Below are positions 26,507 to 38,822 of a DNA stretch of 64,000 nucleotides, piece after piece. Under the pieces are notes generated by a model. It had not been told where the DNA came from, made no database searches, and worked only from the letters and a program-made list of their open reading frames with translations. Each line of letters opens with the position of its first letter. Within the stretch, counting starts at the first letter, position 1. The DNA comes from Bacillus crepusculi (GTDB lineage: Bacteria; Bacillota; Bacilli; Bacillales; Bacillaceae). A program made the position numbers and the translations under genes. Location of the stretch: the NCBI RefSeq assembly GCF_014764715.1, contig NZ_JACXXE010000002.1, positions 1-64,000 of the forward strand. Reading direction: 5' to 3'.

Positions 26507-27388
26507 ATGAACATTGATCACTTAGAGGCATTCGTTTATGTTAATCATTTTGAGAGTTTTAGAAAAGCAGCGGATGCACTGTTTTTGTCACAGCCTTCTG
26601 TCTCTGCAAGAATTCAGACTTTAGAGCGCGAACTCAATACAAAATTGTTCATGAGAAAAGGGAAACAGTTTCACCTCACTGAACAGGGAAAGAATTTCTT
26701 ACCATATGCCGAGGAGATTTTAAAAAGTTATCAGAATGGAAAAAAACAGTTGCACGTGCCGAATGAAAAAGATCAAGTCACGATTGGTTCCAATTTATTA
26801 ATGGCACAATATTATTTACCGCACCTTTTACCGTATCTGAGCAAAAGCTATCCAAACGTGACATTTAAAACGATGACGACAACGAATGATTCGATGCTCG
26901 AAGCGGTTTTAAATCAACAGGTGGAATTTGGATTAATGAAGCATACTTCTCATCCAGGAGTCGATTCTTTTAAACTGTTAGACAACCAAATTCACTTGAT
27001 TGTTCCGCCAGGTCACGAATTATTGTCGATTGAGAAGCCAACGATTGAGGATATTAGCCATCATCCCATTGTCTTTTATCAATGTGGCTCATTTGATTGG
27101 GCAATGATTCATAAAATATTTGAAGCACTTCCGGTGACGCCAAATATTGGTTTTCACACAGATAATTTTGAGGTAGCTAAAGAATTAATTAGACATGGAA
27201 AAATCGGTTTTTTACCTGAACTGAGTGTGATGAAGGAGCTGAGAGAAGGCACGTTGATGAAAAAGAGATTGAACATGCTAAGCGTGAGTCATCAAATCAG
27301 TCTTGTTTCATTAAAAGGCACAAAATCTGTTTTTACTGATCGTGTCAAATCGATTTATCAACAATTCAACAGGAGCCTAATGCTTTAA
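26507..27388 (+). CDS. LysR family transcriptional regulator
   Basis: 293-aa regulator with an N-terminal LysR winged helix (ESFRKAADALFLSQPSVSARIQTLERELNTKLF, residues ~15-47) and a C-terminal periplasmic-binding-like effector domain. The start is ATG 26507, preceded by AAGAAGG. It sits 82 bases upstream of, and in line with, the monooxygenase/MetNIQ operon, so it is the likely activator of that operon, comparable to YtlI/CysL-type regulators of sulfur acquisition. Effector unknown. Confidence 0.9.
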   Translation: MNIDHLEAFVYVNHFESFRKAADALFLSQPSVSARIQTLERELNTKLFMRKGKQFHLTEQGKNFLPYAEEILKSYQNGKKQLHVPNEKDQVTIGSNLLMAQYYLPHLLPYLSKSYPNVTFKTMTTTNDSMLEAVLNQQVEFGLMKHTSHPGVDSFKLLDNQIHLIVPPGHELLSIEKPTIEDISHHPIVFYQCGSFDWAMIHKIFEALPVTPNIGFHTDNFEVAKELIRHGKIGFLPELSVMKELREGTLMKKRLNMLSVSHQISLVSLKGTKSVFTDRVKSIYQQFNRSLML

Positions 27389-27470
27389 TAAATGAGCTTT
27401 GTCTACATATAAATCATACTATTTTTATGGTAATAATCAGTTTTAATAATCATAGATGAGGTGATCAATT

Positions 27471-28499
27471 ATGTCGTCATTAAAATTAAGCGTTCTTGAT
27501 CAAAGTACTGTCTATCAAAATGAGACTTCTCAAGAAGCTTTGCAACATACCGTCGAACTAGCAAAGATTGCGGATGAAAAAGGGTTCCATCGGTTTTGGG
27601 TAGCTGAACACCACAATATGAAAGAGCGTGCAGGGTCATCACCCGAGGTGCTCATCTCATACTTACTCGCTCAAACAAATCAAATCAAAATCGGATCTGG
27701 TGGAGTGATGTTGCAGCACTATAGCCCATATAAAGTTGCAGAGAACTTCAATGTACTGGCCACCCTTGCACCAGGAAGAGTTGATCTCGGTGTAGGGAAA
27801 TCACCTGGTGGACTGCCTGTCTCAACTGCTGCCTTACAAAAAGGTGTATCACAGGATCATTTTCCGTTCCCAGAAAAAATCAAAGAGCTGGCCCAGTGGC
27901 TTAATCATCAAAAACACACGGATGAAAATGGGGATGAGATTAGAGCCTATCCGCTGCCACCGGTATCTGCTGATCTTTTTTTGCTTGGTACAAGTAAGGG
28001 AAGTGCTGAACTTGCTGCTAAACTAGGCGTTTCCTTTGTCTTTGCCCAATTTATCAATAGTAATGAACAGGAACTAGAGGAAGCAATCGAAGCATTTCAA
28101 CAGAATGTAGATCAACATGTACAGAAGAAGCCGGTATTCATTCTCGCATTGCCTGTCATCACAGCTGAAACCAATGAAGAAGCGAAAAGCCTTATTTCAA
28201 AAGACGAAATTGTCAAAGTCCACTTAAAGAGTGGAAAATCATTTACCCTAGCAAGTGTGGAAAATGCAAGAGAATTTGGAAATCAAAGCGGTGAACCCTA
28301 TGAGATTAAAAGACAAAAGCGAAAGGTCATTTTCGGGACACAGGCGTTAGTTCGAGAGAAACTACTGGCTTTGCAGAATAAGCTAGGAATTGATGAATTT
28401 ATCATTTTAATACCGATTGATGATGCGGAAAAACGAAAAAGGTCCCTTGTTCTTTTAAAGGATGCCTTTCATCACGATCACGCAGAGACATTGGCATAA
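27471..28499 (+). CDS. LLM class (luciferase-like) flavin-dependent monooxygenase
   Basis: 342-aa bacterial-luciferase-like oxidoreductase, MsnO8-type, using reduced FMN and oxygen. Family features are FHRFWVAEHHNM (residues ~41-52), IGSGGVMLQHYSPYKVAE, NVLATLAPGRVDLGVGKSPGG and a C-terminal FGTQALVREKLLAL. First gene of an operon with an NlpA-type importer, an OsmC protein and a second flavin monooxygenase; oxidative release of sulfur from an organosulfur compound is the inferred role. It lacks its own flavin reductase. Confidence 0.88.
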   Translation: MSSLKLSVLDQSTVYQNETSQEALQHTVELAKIADEKGFHRFWVAEHHNMKERAGSSPEVLISYLLAQTNQIKIGSGGVMLQHYSPYKVAENFNVLATLAPGRVDLGVGKSPGGLPVSTAALQKGVSQDHFPFPEKIKELAQWLNHQKHTDENGDEIRAYPLPPVSADLFLLGTSKGSAELAAKLGVSFVFAQFINSNEQELEEAIEAFQQNVDQHVQKKPVFILALPVITAETNEEAKSLISKDEIVKVHLKSGKSFTLASVENAREFGNQSGEPYEIKRQKRKVIFGTQALVREKLLALQNKLGIDEFIILIPIDDAEKRKRSLVLLKDAFHHDHAETLA

Positions 28500-28514
28500 A
28501 AGGAGAAGATGACA

Positions 28515-29360
28515 ATGAAAAAATATAGTGTGTTTATTTTACTAGCAATTATAGTGGCAGTCTTAGCCGCATGCGGTGGTCAACAATCAAGCAGCAAAGG
28601 AAAGCAGGATAAAATTGTGATTGCATCACAAGGATCCGATGCCCAAGTTTGGCAATTTATTGCGAAATCAGATGAGGCAAAAAAAGCAGGCTTGAAGATT
28701 GAAGTCAAAGAATTTAATGACGGTGTGCAAATTAATGAAGCCACAAATGATAGTCAAGTAGATGTAAATTCCTTCCAATCACTATCCTATTTCCAAGATT
28801 ACGTGAAGAAAAAGAAGGCAAAGCTTGTCGCCATCGCCACAACGTATCTTGAGCCAATGGGGCTTTACTCTGACAAATATCAAAAACTTGAGGACATTCC
28901 AACCGGTGCGAAAGTGGCGATTCCAAATGATACAGCGAATACAGCAAGAGGACTCAGAGTGCTAGAAAAGGCTGGTCTCATCAAGCTGAAGTCTGATTTC
29001 AACTCTTTTAGCACCTTGAAGGACATTGATGACAATCCGAATAAGCTGCAATTTGTTGAAACAGATGGTACAGCTACGGCACGAGTGCTCCCGGATGTCG
29101 ACGCTGCGTTAATTGGAAACAGTGTTGCACTTGATGCCGGTCTAAACGCCATTAAAGACTCGCTATATCACGAAGAAGTAAATCAAGACACGAAGGCGAA
29201 TATCAACCTGCTTGTGACACAAGAAAAAAACAAAGACAACAAAACGTTAAAAAAACTAGCAGAGGTCTATCATTCAAAAGAAGTTCAGAACTATGTAAAA
29301 AAGGAATTTGGCGGAACGAAAATTCCTGTCGATAAACCAGTCAGTGAAATCACGAACTAA
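28515..29360 (+). CDS. NlpA/MetQ family substrate-binding lipoprotein (first copy)
   Basis: 281-aa lipoprotein of the MetQ/NlpA class, with lipobox LAAC near residue 19-22. Mature features include VNSFQSLSYFQDYVKK, VAIATTYLEPMGLYS, VAIPNDTANTARGLRVLEKAGLI and DVDAALIGNSVAL. It anchors outside the membrane and delivers substrate to the MetN/MetI-like transporter encoded downstream. I start at ATG 28515, nine bases after GGAG. The ligand could be methionine, a sulfoxide or another sulfur compound; the monooxygenase neighbours argue against plain methionine. Confidence 0.9.
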   Translation: MKKYSVFILLAIIVAVLAACGGQQSSSKGKQDKIVIASQGSDAQVWQFIAKSDEAKKAGLKIEVKEFNDGVQINEATNDSQVDVNSFQSLSYFQDYVKKKKAKLVAIATTYLEPMGLYSDKYQKLEDIPTGAKVAIPNDTANTARGLRVLEKAGLIKLKSDFNSFSTLKDIDDNPNKLQFVETDGTATARVLPDVDAALIGNSVALDAGLNAIKDSLYHEEVNQDTKANINLLVTQEKNKDNKTLKKLAEVYHSKEVQNYVKKEFGGTKIPVDKPVSEITN

Positions 29361-29383
29361 AACTAATATAGGGGATGAATGCT

Positions 29384-29797
29384 ATGACTAATATTAAATT
29401 AGATGGTGAAGAATTTTCGATTTATAACGAAAGTGGCAAACAGGTAAAAGGCAGTCGCACCATTGGAACAGATGGCTTAACACCACTTGAATTATTAGGC
29501 GCTTCACTTGGATACTGCACATCGCTCAATTTACGAGTGTTATTAGAAAGAGAAGGGACTCCGATCACAGAGGAAAATTTCAACGTGGCTGTTCAAGCTC
29601 AAAAAGCAGTGGAGGGACCATCCAGAGTAGAAAAACTGCACCTGTCAATCAAGCTGCCTAAAGAATTAAGTGAAGAGGCTCGTCAAAAGGTCATTACATC
29701 TGCTGAAAGAGGCTGCACCATTAGACGTTCACTCATGAATGCAATTGATATTACATTTCAGGACGTGACGAATCAAACAAAAGCCGTTAGTTCATAA
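29384..29797 (+). CDS. OsmC family protein
   Basis: 137-aa OsmC/Ohr-superfamily protein with both signature cysteines, in LGYCTSLNLR and AERGCTIRRS. Family members reduce organic hydroperoxides or handle sulfur. The PLELLGASLGYC context is typical of the YhfA/SACOL1771-like branch. The start is ATG 29384, about ten bases after AGGGG. It lies between the two binding-protein genes of the operon. Confidence 0.87.
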   Translation: MTNIKLDGEEFSIYNESGKQVKGSRTIGTDGLTPLELLGASLGYCTSLNLRVLLEREGTPITEENFNVAVQAQKAVEGPSRVEKLHLSIKLPKELSEEARQKVITSAERGCTIRRSLMNAIDITFQDVTNQTKAVSS

Positions 29798-29814
29798 AGA
29801 GGGGATGAATCCAC

Positions 29815-30678
29815 ATGAGAAAAGTCAATATACTCGCTTTTATTTTCATACTGAGCCTCCTTGTTACTGCTTGCGGACAAACAAATGCGTCGAATGAAAA
29901 ACAAACGCTTACTTTAGGAACCACTGAGGCAACCCTTGATTTTTGGAAGGTTGTGAAGGAGGAGGCGAAAAAGCAAGGCCTCACTTTAGAGTTGAAAATA
30001 TTTACTGGTGGAGTTGATCTCAATCAATTAACAGAAGATGGCGAAATAGATGCGAACGCCTTTCAGCATCTTGCCTATTTAGCAAGCTGGAATAAAACAA
30101 GAAAGAGCGAACTGGTAGCCGATATTGCCACAATTGCAGCCCCTCTCGGCATTTACTCTAAATCAAGAAAGAGCTTAAAAGATATTAAAAAGGGCGATAA
30201 AATTGCGATTCCAAATGATGATAGCAACTGGCCTCGTGCCCTCGTTTTATTGCAAAATGCTGGTTTAATCAAGTTAAAGGATGATTTTAATGGACAAGGG
30301 GGAGAGGATAAAATTTTAGAAAATCCATACAACTTAGACATTGTTCCTGCTCAAGCGGCAAATCTGCCCCGTCTTTTAGATGATGTGGATGCAGCGGTGA
30401 TCAATAATGGTACCGCCCTTGAAGCAGGCTATAAATTGAAGAGTTCTTTATATCATGAAAGTAAAAAAGAAGCTCCGTATATTAATGTAGTTGCTGTGAC
30501 AAAGGATGTCCAAAAGGAGAAAAGGAAAGAGCTTGATACAATCACAGAGATTTTACATTCTAAAAAAGTCACGGATTATATTACGAAGCACTACGAAGGA
30601 AATTTTTTGCCAGTCACTACACCGATTGATCAATTGCTAAAGGAATATGACAAAGTTATACAAAAAGAGGGGGCGTGA
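29815..30678 (+). CDS. NlpA/MetQ family substrate-binding lipoprotein (second copy)
   Basis: 287-aa lipoprotein, lipobox VTAC near residue 17-20, paralogous to the protein encoded at 28515. Shared features are LNQLTEDGEIDANAFQHLAYLA, IAAPLGIYSKS, IAIPNDDSNWPRALVLLQNAGLI and DVDAAVINNGTAL. Two binding proteins for one permease suggest two related ligands. A clear GAGGGG ribosome binding site precedes ATG 29815. Its stop lies within the Shine-Dalgarno/start region of the next gene. Confidence 0.9.
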   Translation: MRKVNILAFIFILSLLVTACGQTNASNEKQTLTLGTTEATLDFWKVVKEEAKKQGLTLELKIFTGGVDLNQLTEDGEIDANAFQHLAYLASWNKTRKSELVADIATIAAPLGIYSKSRKSLKDIKKGDKIAIPNDDSNWPRALVLLQNAGLIKLKDDFNGQGGEDKILENPYNLDIVPAQAANLPRLLDDVDAAVINNGTALEAGYKLKSSLYHESKKEAPYINVVAVTKDVQKEKRKELDTITEILHSKKVTDYITKHYEGNFLPVTTPIDQLLKEYDKVIQKEGA

Positions 30679-30680
30679 GC

Positions 30681-32000
30681 ATGACCAAAGAGATGAAATT
30701 AGCCGTATATCTCGTTGGATCTGGTATGCATCTTGGCTCATGGAGACTCCCGCATGTACAATCAGATGCAAGCATTGATGTGAATTTTTATCAAAAAATG
30801 GCTCAGAAAGCAGAGGAAGGAAAACTTGATGCGGTATTTATTGCAGACAGCCTTGCAATAGATGAGAATTCTCACCCTCATATTCTTAATCGATTTGATC
30901 CAGCGATTCTAATTACGGCGATGGGCGTTGCTACAAATCGGATTGGCGTTGTAGCTACTGCTTCAACAACCTATAGTGAGCCATATGTGTTGGCAAGACA
31001 ATTCGCATCTATTGATCATGCGACTTTAGGACGTGCTGGGTGGAATGTCGTCACTACAGCAGATGCAACGGGACGAACTGCACAAAACTTTGGACGAACG
31101 TCACATGTCAAACATGATGACCGCTACCAAATGGCAGAGGAATTCATCGATGTCGTGCAAGGGTTATGGGATTCCTGGGAAGAAGATGCCTTTATTCGAG
31201 ATAAGGGGACAGGGCAATTTTACGATGAACAAAAGGTTCATCCGATTCATCATAAAGGTACATACTTTCAAGTTCGAGGTCCTTTAAATATAGGAAGAAC
31301 ACCGCAAGGGCAGCCCGTCATCTTTCAGGCGGGCTCTTCTGAACCAGGACAACAATTGGCCGCACGCACAGCGGAAGTGGTATTTAGTCATAAGAAAGAT
31401 TTGCAATCTGCTCAAGCGTTTTATAAAGAATTGAAAGAGCGGTTGCCTCAATTCGGAAGAAGGCCGAATGAACTTCATATTTTACAAGGGATATCACCGG
31501 TTATCGGAAGAACAAAAAAAGAAGCACAGGAAAAAAAGCGTCAGCTTGACGAAGCACTCTTGCCTGAGCAGGCACTAAAGTTCTTATCTGGTTATGTTGG
31601 AAATGTGGATTTAACAGCTTATCCTCTAGACACGCCTGCAAAAGAGGTGGCGTGGAAGAAAGTAGATAGTATTCAAAGTGACTTTGAAACGATCATGCGT
31701 ATCATCCATGAGCAAAACCCAACAGTTGGTGAGCTTTATGCCAAGGTGAGTAATGCAGCTTCACATGACCATTGGATTGGTACACCAGAACAAATAGCAG
31801 ATGAAATGGAGAAATGGGTGGATGTAGGAGCAGCAGATGGATTTATGCTAATTCCTGCTGTTCTCCCAGATACATTAAAAGACTTTGTCGAGCTCGTTGT
31901 TCCTATTCTACAGGAAAGAAAATTATTCCGTACCGATTACAAAGGGCACACACTTCGGGAGCATTTGGGGCTTCGTGTACCTGTTAACCGATATCAATAA
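30681..32000 (+). CDS. NtaA/SnaA/DszA family FMN-dependent monooxygenase
   Basis: 439-aa flavin monooxygenase of the nitrilotriacetate/dibenzothiophene-sulfone monooxygenase family, similar to B. subtilis YtnJ. Typical segments are GKLDAVFIADSLAI, HLGSWRLP near the N-terminus, LGRAGWNVVTTADA, and FQAGSSEPGQQLAARTAEVVF. ATG 30681 follows AGAGGGGG; a GTG at 30675 is upstream in frame. Together with the luciferase-like enzyme it suggests a two-step oxidative attack on an imported S- or N-containing compound. Confidence 0.9.
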   Translation: MTKEMKLAVYLVGSGMHLGSWRLPHVQSDASIDVNFYQKMAQKAEEGKLDAVFIADSLAIDENSHPHILNRFDPAILITAMGVATNRIGVVATASTTYSEPYVLARQFASIDHATLGRAGWNVVTTADATGRTAQNFGRTSHVKHDDRYQMAEEFIDVVQGLWDSWEEDAFIRDKGTGQFYDEQKVHPIHHKGTYFQVRGPLNIGRTPQGQPVIFQAGSSEPGQQLAARTAEVVFSHKKDLQSAQAFYKELKERLPQFGRRPNELHILQGISPVIGRTKKEAQEKKRQLDEALLPEQALKFLSGYVGNVDLTAYPLDTPAKEVAWKKVDSIQSDFETIMRIIHEQNPTVGELYAKVSNAASHDHWIGTPEQIADEMEKWVDVGAADGFMLIPAVLPDTLKDFVELVVPILQERKLFRTDYKGHTLREHLGLRVPVNRYQ

Positions 32001-32020
32001 AGTAAAGAGAGGTCCGGCCT

Positions 32021-33043
32021 ATGATTGAATTTAAAGATGTACAGAAAGTATATCAGAGTGGACAGCAAAGCATCGAAGCCTTGTCCAACATCAATCTGAC
32101 CATCGAAAAAGGCGATATATTCGGTGTGGTTGGATATAGCGGGGCGGGAAAAAGCACATTATTAAGACTCGTGAACTTACTAGAACGACCGACATCAGGA
32201 GAGGTAAAGGTGAATGGAAAAATATTGACCTCACTATCTAAAGCGAGCTTAAGGAAAGAGAAAAAAGACATCGGCATGATTTTTCAGCATTTTCATTTAC
32301 TTCAATCAAAGACAGTGTTTGATAATGTGGCCCTGCCGCTTTTATTAAGCGGAAGCTCAAAGCGGAAAATCAAAGAAAGAGTAGACGAACTTTTATCATT
32401 CGTAGGTCTTGAATCAAAGACCAACAATTATCCAGAGCAGCTATCTGGGGGACAAAAGCAACGTGTCGGAATTGCACGTGCACTGGCAACGAATCCGTCT
32501 ATTCTTCTATGTGATGAAGCGACATCTGCACTTGATCCAGGTACGACGTCTGCAATCTTAGACCTGCTTAAAAAAATCAATCAAGCCTATGATATTACGA
32601 TTCTGTTAATCACACATGAAATGTCTGTCATTCGTGATATCTGTACAAAAGTAGCTGTCATGGAAAATGGCCAAATCGTTGAAAAAGGTTCCGTGTATGA
32701 GATTTTTTCTCATCCGCAAACTGATATTGCAAGACGTTTTGTCAGAACGGTTATCCATGAGCATTTGCCAAATAGCGTGATTGAAGAATTAAAAAATGGC
32801 CAAAAAACGGTGTGGAAAATGAACTTTATTGGTCATAGTTCCAGCAAACCGCTCCTATCCACCATTGCAAAGAAATATGATATTGATGTCAATGTCTTGT
32901 CTGCCAATATTTCAGAAATTCAAGATATCCCTTTTGGCAATATGATTGTTGAAGTGACAGGTGAACAAGCCGAAATTGAAAAAGCTTTTTCTTATATTCA
33001 ACAGGAGAAGATCAATGTGCAGGAGGTAACAGGTCTTGACTAG
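32021..33043 (+). CDS. Methionine-type ABC transporter ATPase (MetN-like)
   Basis: 340-aa ATPase of the MetN family. Walker A GYSGAGKST, signature LSGGQKQR, Walker B ILLCDEATSALDP and switch LITHEMSVI are intact, and a C-terminal NIL regulatory domain is present (ISEIQDIPFGNMIVEVTG, residues ~295-312). It pairs with the permease gene that overlaps it by 8 bases and the two lipoproteins upstream. It is a paralogue of the housekeeping metN and probably differs in substrate. Confidence 0.92.
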   Translation: MIEFKDVQKVYQSGQQSIEALSNINLTIEKGDIFGVVGYSGAGKSTLLRLVNLLERPTSGEVKVNGKILTSLSKASLRKEKKDIGMIFQHFHLLQSKTVFDNVALPLLLSGSSKRKIKERVDELLSFVGLESKTNNYPEQLSGGQKQRVGIARALATNPSILLCDEATSALDPGTTSAILDLLKKINQAYDITILLITHEMSVIRDICTKVAVMENGQIVEKGSVYEIFSHPQTDIARRFVRTVIHEHLPNSVIEELKNGQKTVWKMNFIGHSSSKPLLSTIAKKYDIDVNVLSANISEIQDIPFGNMIVEVTGEQAEIEKAFSYIQQEKINVQEVTGLD

Positions 33044-33713
33044 TACATCGCAGCTTTTTGGAATGGAAGTATCGCTAGATCAACTTTTAACTGGATTTGG
33101 TCAAACTTTATATATGGTCACTTTATCCCTTTTATTTTCTATCATTATTGGACTACCACTTGGAATTATTCTGGTGATCACAAGAAAGGGACACATTTGG
33201 GAGCAGTCGGCCATTTTTCATCTGTTGAATTCTGTCATTAACATTTTACGCTCGATCCCGTTTATTATTTTACTTGTTGCACTTATTCCATTTACTAGAC
33301 TCGTTGTTGGAACAGCGATAGGAACGACTGCAGCAATTGTACCGCTTGTTGTTTATGCCGCACCGTATATCGCACGACTTGTTGAAAACTCACTTCTTGA
33401 GGTAGATAAGGGGATTATTGAAGCGGCAGAAGCGATGGGAGCGACCATTTGGCAAATCATTTATCGTTTTTTATTGCCTGAAGGTCTCAGCTCGCTTGTG
33501 CTCACCTTTACAACAGCTACAATTGGTTTGGTAGGAGCATCTGCAATGGCAGGCGCAGTTGGAGCAGGCGGAGTTGGTGATTTGGCATTGACGTATGGGT
33601 ATCAGCGCTTTGATACAGCCACCATGGTGGTCACTGTTTTCGTATTGGTTGTTATAGTACAGGTAATTCAATCCGCCGGTAACATCACATCCAAAAAAAT
33701 TAGAAGGCGTTAA
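33036..33713 (+). CDS. Methionine-type ABC transporter permease (MetI-like)
   Basis: 225-aa permease with five to six membrane helices and the EAA loop (EAAEAMGATIWQIIYRFLLPEG, residues ~128-149). The start is TTG 33036, nine bases after AGGAGG and inside the end of the ATPase gene. Last gene of the operon. Confidence 0.92.
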   Translation: MTSTSQLFGMEVSLDQLLTGFGQTLYMVTLSLLFSIIIGLPLGIILVITRKGHIWEQSAIFHLLNSVINILRSIPFIILLVALIPFTRLVVGTAIGTTAAIVPLVVYAAPYIARLVENSLLEVDKGIIEAAEAMGATIWQIIYRFLLPEGLSSLVLTFTTATIGLVGASAMAGAVGAGGVGDLALTYGYQRFDTATMVVTVFVLVVIVQVIQSAGNITSKKIRRR

Positions 33714-34144
33714 CAGCTTGGAAAGACTTATGTATGAAAAAGAAAGGATGTCTTTCTCATCATAAGTATCAACCGATCAAAAAGGAAGCTCTCTCTCGTG
33801 AATCATTTATCCAAACTTCAAAAAAATGAACACCTTTGAAGTTAGACAAAGTGCTCAAATGTCATTTGTTTTGGCACTTTGTTGCCTTTTCATCGTGAAA
33901 TGAAGTCTAGGAATGATGAGCACTGGTTGTCTAGACGCTGAACACTCTAAAAAGAGTGTTTTTTGTATGTTTTTAGCCCCTATTTTGTCATTTTTGAGAG
34001 GTAATATGTCATTCTTTCTAGTTGACCGTATCAAAAAAAAATGTAAAATCATCTTAAAGTCCTCTTTTTTGAAAATAATAATAAAATGACATATCCATCA
34101 ATAATGACATGCTCGAAAAAGCGGAATGTACTGGGGGGTATCAA
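33714..34144. other. Gene-free region with several hairpins between the metI-like gene and licT
   Basis: No convincing gene. ACTTATG / CATAAGT encloses an inner GAAAG / CTTTC stem at about 33728-33772. ACAAAGTGC / GCACTTTGT (about 33847-33893) ends in GCCTTTTC and may be a terminator. A clear terminator follows at 33941-33965. A possible licT promoter is TTGACC (34022-34027) with TAAAAT (34044-34049), 16-base spacer. Confidence 0.6.
33941..33965 (+). terminator. Terminator upstream of licT
   Basis: AACACTCT / AGAGTGTT stem, AAAA loop, T-run. Confidence 0.85.
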
Positions 34145-34978
34145 TTGATCATTTCAAAAGTAATCAATAATAATGTTGTCAGTGCTTATGATGACGAGCA
34201 GCATGAGCTGGTCATTATGGGCAGAGGGATCGCGTTTCAAAAGAAAAGCGGTGACCCGATTGACGAAGAACGTATCGAAAAAGTATTTTCCATTCAAAAT
34301 AAAGATATATCAGAAAAATTCAAAACCCTGCTTTATGATATTCCAATCGAGTATATGCAAGTGTGTGAGGCGATTATTGATCATGCAAGAACGACCCTTA
34401 ACAAAAATTTAAATGACAGCATCTATGTAACATTGACGGATCATATCACCTTCGCTATTGAACGTCATCAAAAAGGAATGGACATTAAAAATGCCTTGCT
34501 TTGGGAAATCAAACGGTTATATAAAGATGAGTTCGTGTGTGGTGTAGAAGCCATTCGCATCATCCAGGACAAGCTCAACATCCACCTTCCCGAGGATGAA
34601 GCAGGCTTTATTGCGATGCATATTGTCAATGCAGAACTGAATGAGGAAATGCCGAATGTCATTCAAATTACAAAGCTGATTCAAGATATTTTGAACATCG
34701 TGAAGTATCATTTTCAAATTGATTTGGACGAGGAATCATTAAATTATTTCCGTTTTGTCACGCATTTGAAATTTTTTGGACAGCGTTTGTTTAACGAAAC
34801 ACAAATGGAAAATCAAAATGAATTTCTGTATGAAGTGGTAAAGGAAAAAAATACAGCCGCTTTTCAATGTGCGGAGAAAATTAATGACTATGTTCAAAAA
34901 GAATACAACCGAAGTCTCATAGAAGATGAGATGTTATACTTAACTTTGCACATCGATCGAGTCATAAAAAGAAAATAA
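34145..34978 (+). CDS. licT: Transcription antiterminator LicT (BglG family)
   Basis: 277-aa RNA-binding antiterminator, same length as B. subtilis LicT. An N-terminal CAT domain (IISKVINNNVVSAYD ... VIMGRGIAFQKKSGD) binds the RAT sequence; two PRD domains follow (VTLTDHITFAIER; FVTHLKFFGQRLF) with the histidines that PTS components phosphorylate. The start is TTG 34145, six bases after GGGGGG, giving the conserved N-terminus. Target RAT hairpins lie 78-227 bases downstream, ahead of bglP. Confidence 0.94.
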   Translation: MIISKVINNNVVSAYDDEQHELVIMGRGIAFQKKSGDPIDEERIEKVFSIQNKDISEKFKTLLYDIPIEYMQVCEAIIDHARTTLNKNLNDSIYVTLTDHITFAIERHQKGMDIKNALLWEIKRLYKDEFVCGVEAIRIIQDKLNIHLPEDEAGFIAMHIVNAELNEEMPNVIQITKLIQDILNIVKYHFQIDLDEESLNYFRFVTHLKFFGQRLFNETQMENQNEFLYEVVKEKNTAAFQCAEKINDYVQKEYNRSLIEDEMLYLTLHIDRVIKRK

Positions 34979-34985
34979 ATCAAAA

Positions 34986-34999
34986 AGAAAGCGTTGACA
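34986..34999 (+). promoter_or_regulatory. cre site overlapping the bglPH -35 box
   Basis: AGAAAGCGTTGACA matches the cre consensus at all but the first base and includes the -35 TTGACA (34994-34999). The -10 region is TAATTT at 35017-35022 (17-base spacer). CcpA binding here would block the promoter. Confidence 0.75.
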
Positions 35000-35055
35000 T
35001 CTCAAAATTAACATGATAATTTATAACTATAAACTCAATAACCCACAATCTTTTA

Positions 35056-35130
35056 GGATTGTTACTGGTCAAGCAGGCAAAACCTAAATCATTGTCCCTA
35101 TCTTTGATAAGGCATGATTTAGGTTTTTTT
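35056..35130 (+). promoter_or_regulatory. RAT antiterminator and terminator, first copy
   Basis: RAT element 35056-35084 begins GGATTGTTACTGG and ends GGCAAAACC. Its 3' end overlaps the terminator AACCTAAATCAT (35081-35092) / ATGATTTAGGTT (35114-35125) followed by seven Ts. LicT binding should exclude the terminator. Confidence 0.92.
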
Positions 35131-35176
35131 ATATCTAAAGACTTATAAAAATTAAATAACGATCAATCGCTATGAA

Positions 35177-35268
35177 GGATTGTTACTGGTTAAGCAGGCA
35201 AAACCTAAATATCGATTAATGTCTGAATCGCTATTTTTCGGACATTAATGGATGTTTAGGTTTTTTCT
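35177..35268 (+). promoter_or_regulatory. RAT antiterminator and terminator, second copy
   Basis: RAT element 35177-35205 is nearly identical to the first copy. It overlaps a second terminator formed by AACCTAAATATC and GATGTTTAGGTT (35251-35262) followed by Ts, with an inner AATGTC / GACATT stem. A transcript must pass two LicT checkpoints before bglP. Confidence 0.9.
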
Positions 35269-35304
35269 ATATCATGATTTAATCAACGATTGGAGGGTAA
35301 TACA

Positions 35305-38605
<3,301 letters not shown>

Positions 38606-38672
38606 AGAAAATATTGTTTCGTTCCTTTGAGAACATAAGTTGTCTTGAAACGGTGAAAACAATTTGAATTCA

Positions 38673-38730
38673 GGCATTATCATTCTTTAGGTCTTCTTTA
38701 GGGGCATGATGGGGTGATAATGCCTTTTGT
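38673..38730 (+). terminator. Terminator of the bglPH operon
   Basis: GGCATTATCA (38673-38682) pairs perfectly with TGATAATGCC (38715-38724), followed by TTTTGTTTT. The long loop contains short internal repeats. Confidence 0.75.
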
Positions 38731-38822
38731 TTTATGAAAAAGACAAAATTGCACAAAAAATAAACCACACTTTAACTTGTTGCGTGGTTCAAATAAATCA
38801 TATGCTCTTCGAATATATTTAT

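Noticed and set aside
33855..34052. Minus-strand 65-codon frame in the gap before licT
   Set aside because: It runs through terminator hairpins, has no ribosome binding site and no protein-like pattern.
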